The notes below the pieces were generated by a model that made no database searches, was not told the DNA's origin, and saw only the letters and a program-made list of their open reading frames with translations. The position numbers and the translations under genes are program-made. Positions 12,640-12,714 of a DNA stretch of 12,714 bases are shown here, one piece after another (positions within the stretch are counted from its first letter, which is position 1; every line of letters starts with the position of its first letter). The stretch is from Thermoplasmatota archaeon (GTDB taxonomy: Archaea > Thermoplasmatota > Penumbrarchaeia > Penumbrarchaeales > Penumbrarchaeaceae). The DNA is taken from assembly GCA_016929175.1 (NCBI GenBank), contig JAFGJI010000226.1, forward strand, positions 1-12,714, read 5' to 3'.

Positions 12640-12714
12640 AAACCATAAATGTTAATAACAATTACTTTTTCGGAGTGCCCAGAGGTTGATAGTTGACAGC
12701 ATCCGAAGCAATGA
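12640..12714 (+). promoter_or_regulatory. Possible divergent promoter and start of a gene beyond the window
   Basis: The A/T-rich stretch at 12640-12662 (AACCATAAATG, then TTAATAACA) could be a + strand promoter facing right. AGAGGTTGAT (12681-12690) resembles an SD and is followed by TTG at 12693, from which the frame stays open to the window end. Only seven complete codons are visible, so this is a suggestion. Nothing else is seen in 12615-12714. Confidence 0.25.

Noticed and set aside
1..12714. CRISPR arrays, insertion sequences, att sites or other mobile elements
   Set aside because: No spaced direct repeats, transposase frames or terminal inverted repeats were seen. A tRNA end is present, but no second copy of its 3' sequence was noticed in the window.

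Overview
This is archaeal DNA. It encodes RNA polymerase subunits of the archaeal/eukaryotic type (H, B, and a largest subunit split into A' and A''), ribosomal protein L30e, an archaeal SecE and an archaeal Spt5. Shine-Dalgarno sites match the archaeal consensus (GGAGGTGATC-like) and there are TATA-type promoters. RpoB is one unsplit 1137-residue chain, unlike the B'/B'' split of many methanogens and haloarchaea, yet an FtsZ1-type gene is present. That combination best fits a Thermoplasmata-related euryarchaeon. This assignment is inference; no rRNA is available to confirm it.

Layout on the + strand: (1) 1-27, the 3' end of a tRNA with encoded CCA. (2) 83-8991, the operon rpoH-rpoB-rpoA'-rpoA''-rpl30e, tightly packed with strong SD sites, often inside the preceding gene. 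(3) 8992-9132, an intergenic stretch with a TATA box. (4) 9133-11137, the cell-division and secretion/transcription unit ftsZ-secE-spt5. (5) 11138-11292, a regulatory gap with a palindromic candidate operator and a TATA-like element. (6) 11293-12108, a ZIP-family metal transporter. On the - strand, converging on it with a 7-base gap, lies a UspA-type ATP-binding stress protein (12574-12116). Its promoter faces left, and a possible start of another + strand gene sits at the right edge.

Most of the window is core information processing: it makes the catalytic body of RNA polymerase, a ribosomal protein and the processivity factor Spt5, plus the Sec translocon gamma subunit and the division tubulin. 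The classical neighbours are missing on both sides of the join. No nusA, rps12 or rps7 follows rpl30e, and no L11/L1/L10/L12 genes follow spt5.

The most unusual element is rpoA''. At 737 residues it is far longer than the roughly 400 usual for archaeal A''. About 300 extra residues lie in front of a normal A'' core: a helix-hairpin-helix-like segment, a disordered linker, a beta-rich domain with an EVE/PUA-like pattern, and a charged linker. The addition sits at the A'/A'' junction, which corresponds to the foot region of the polymerase. A' and A'' are also in the same reading frame and separated by one TGA codon only.
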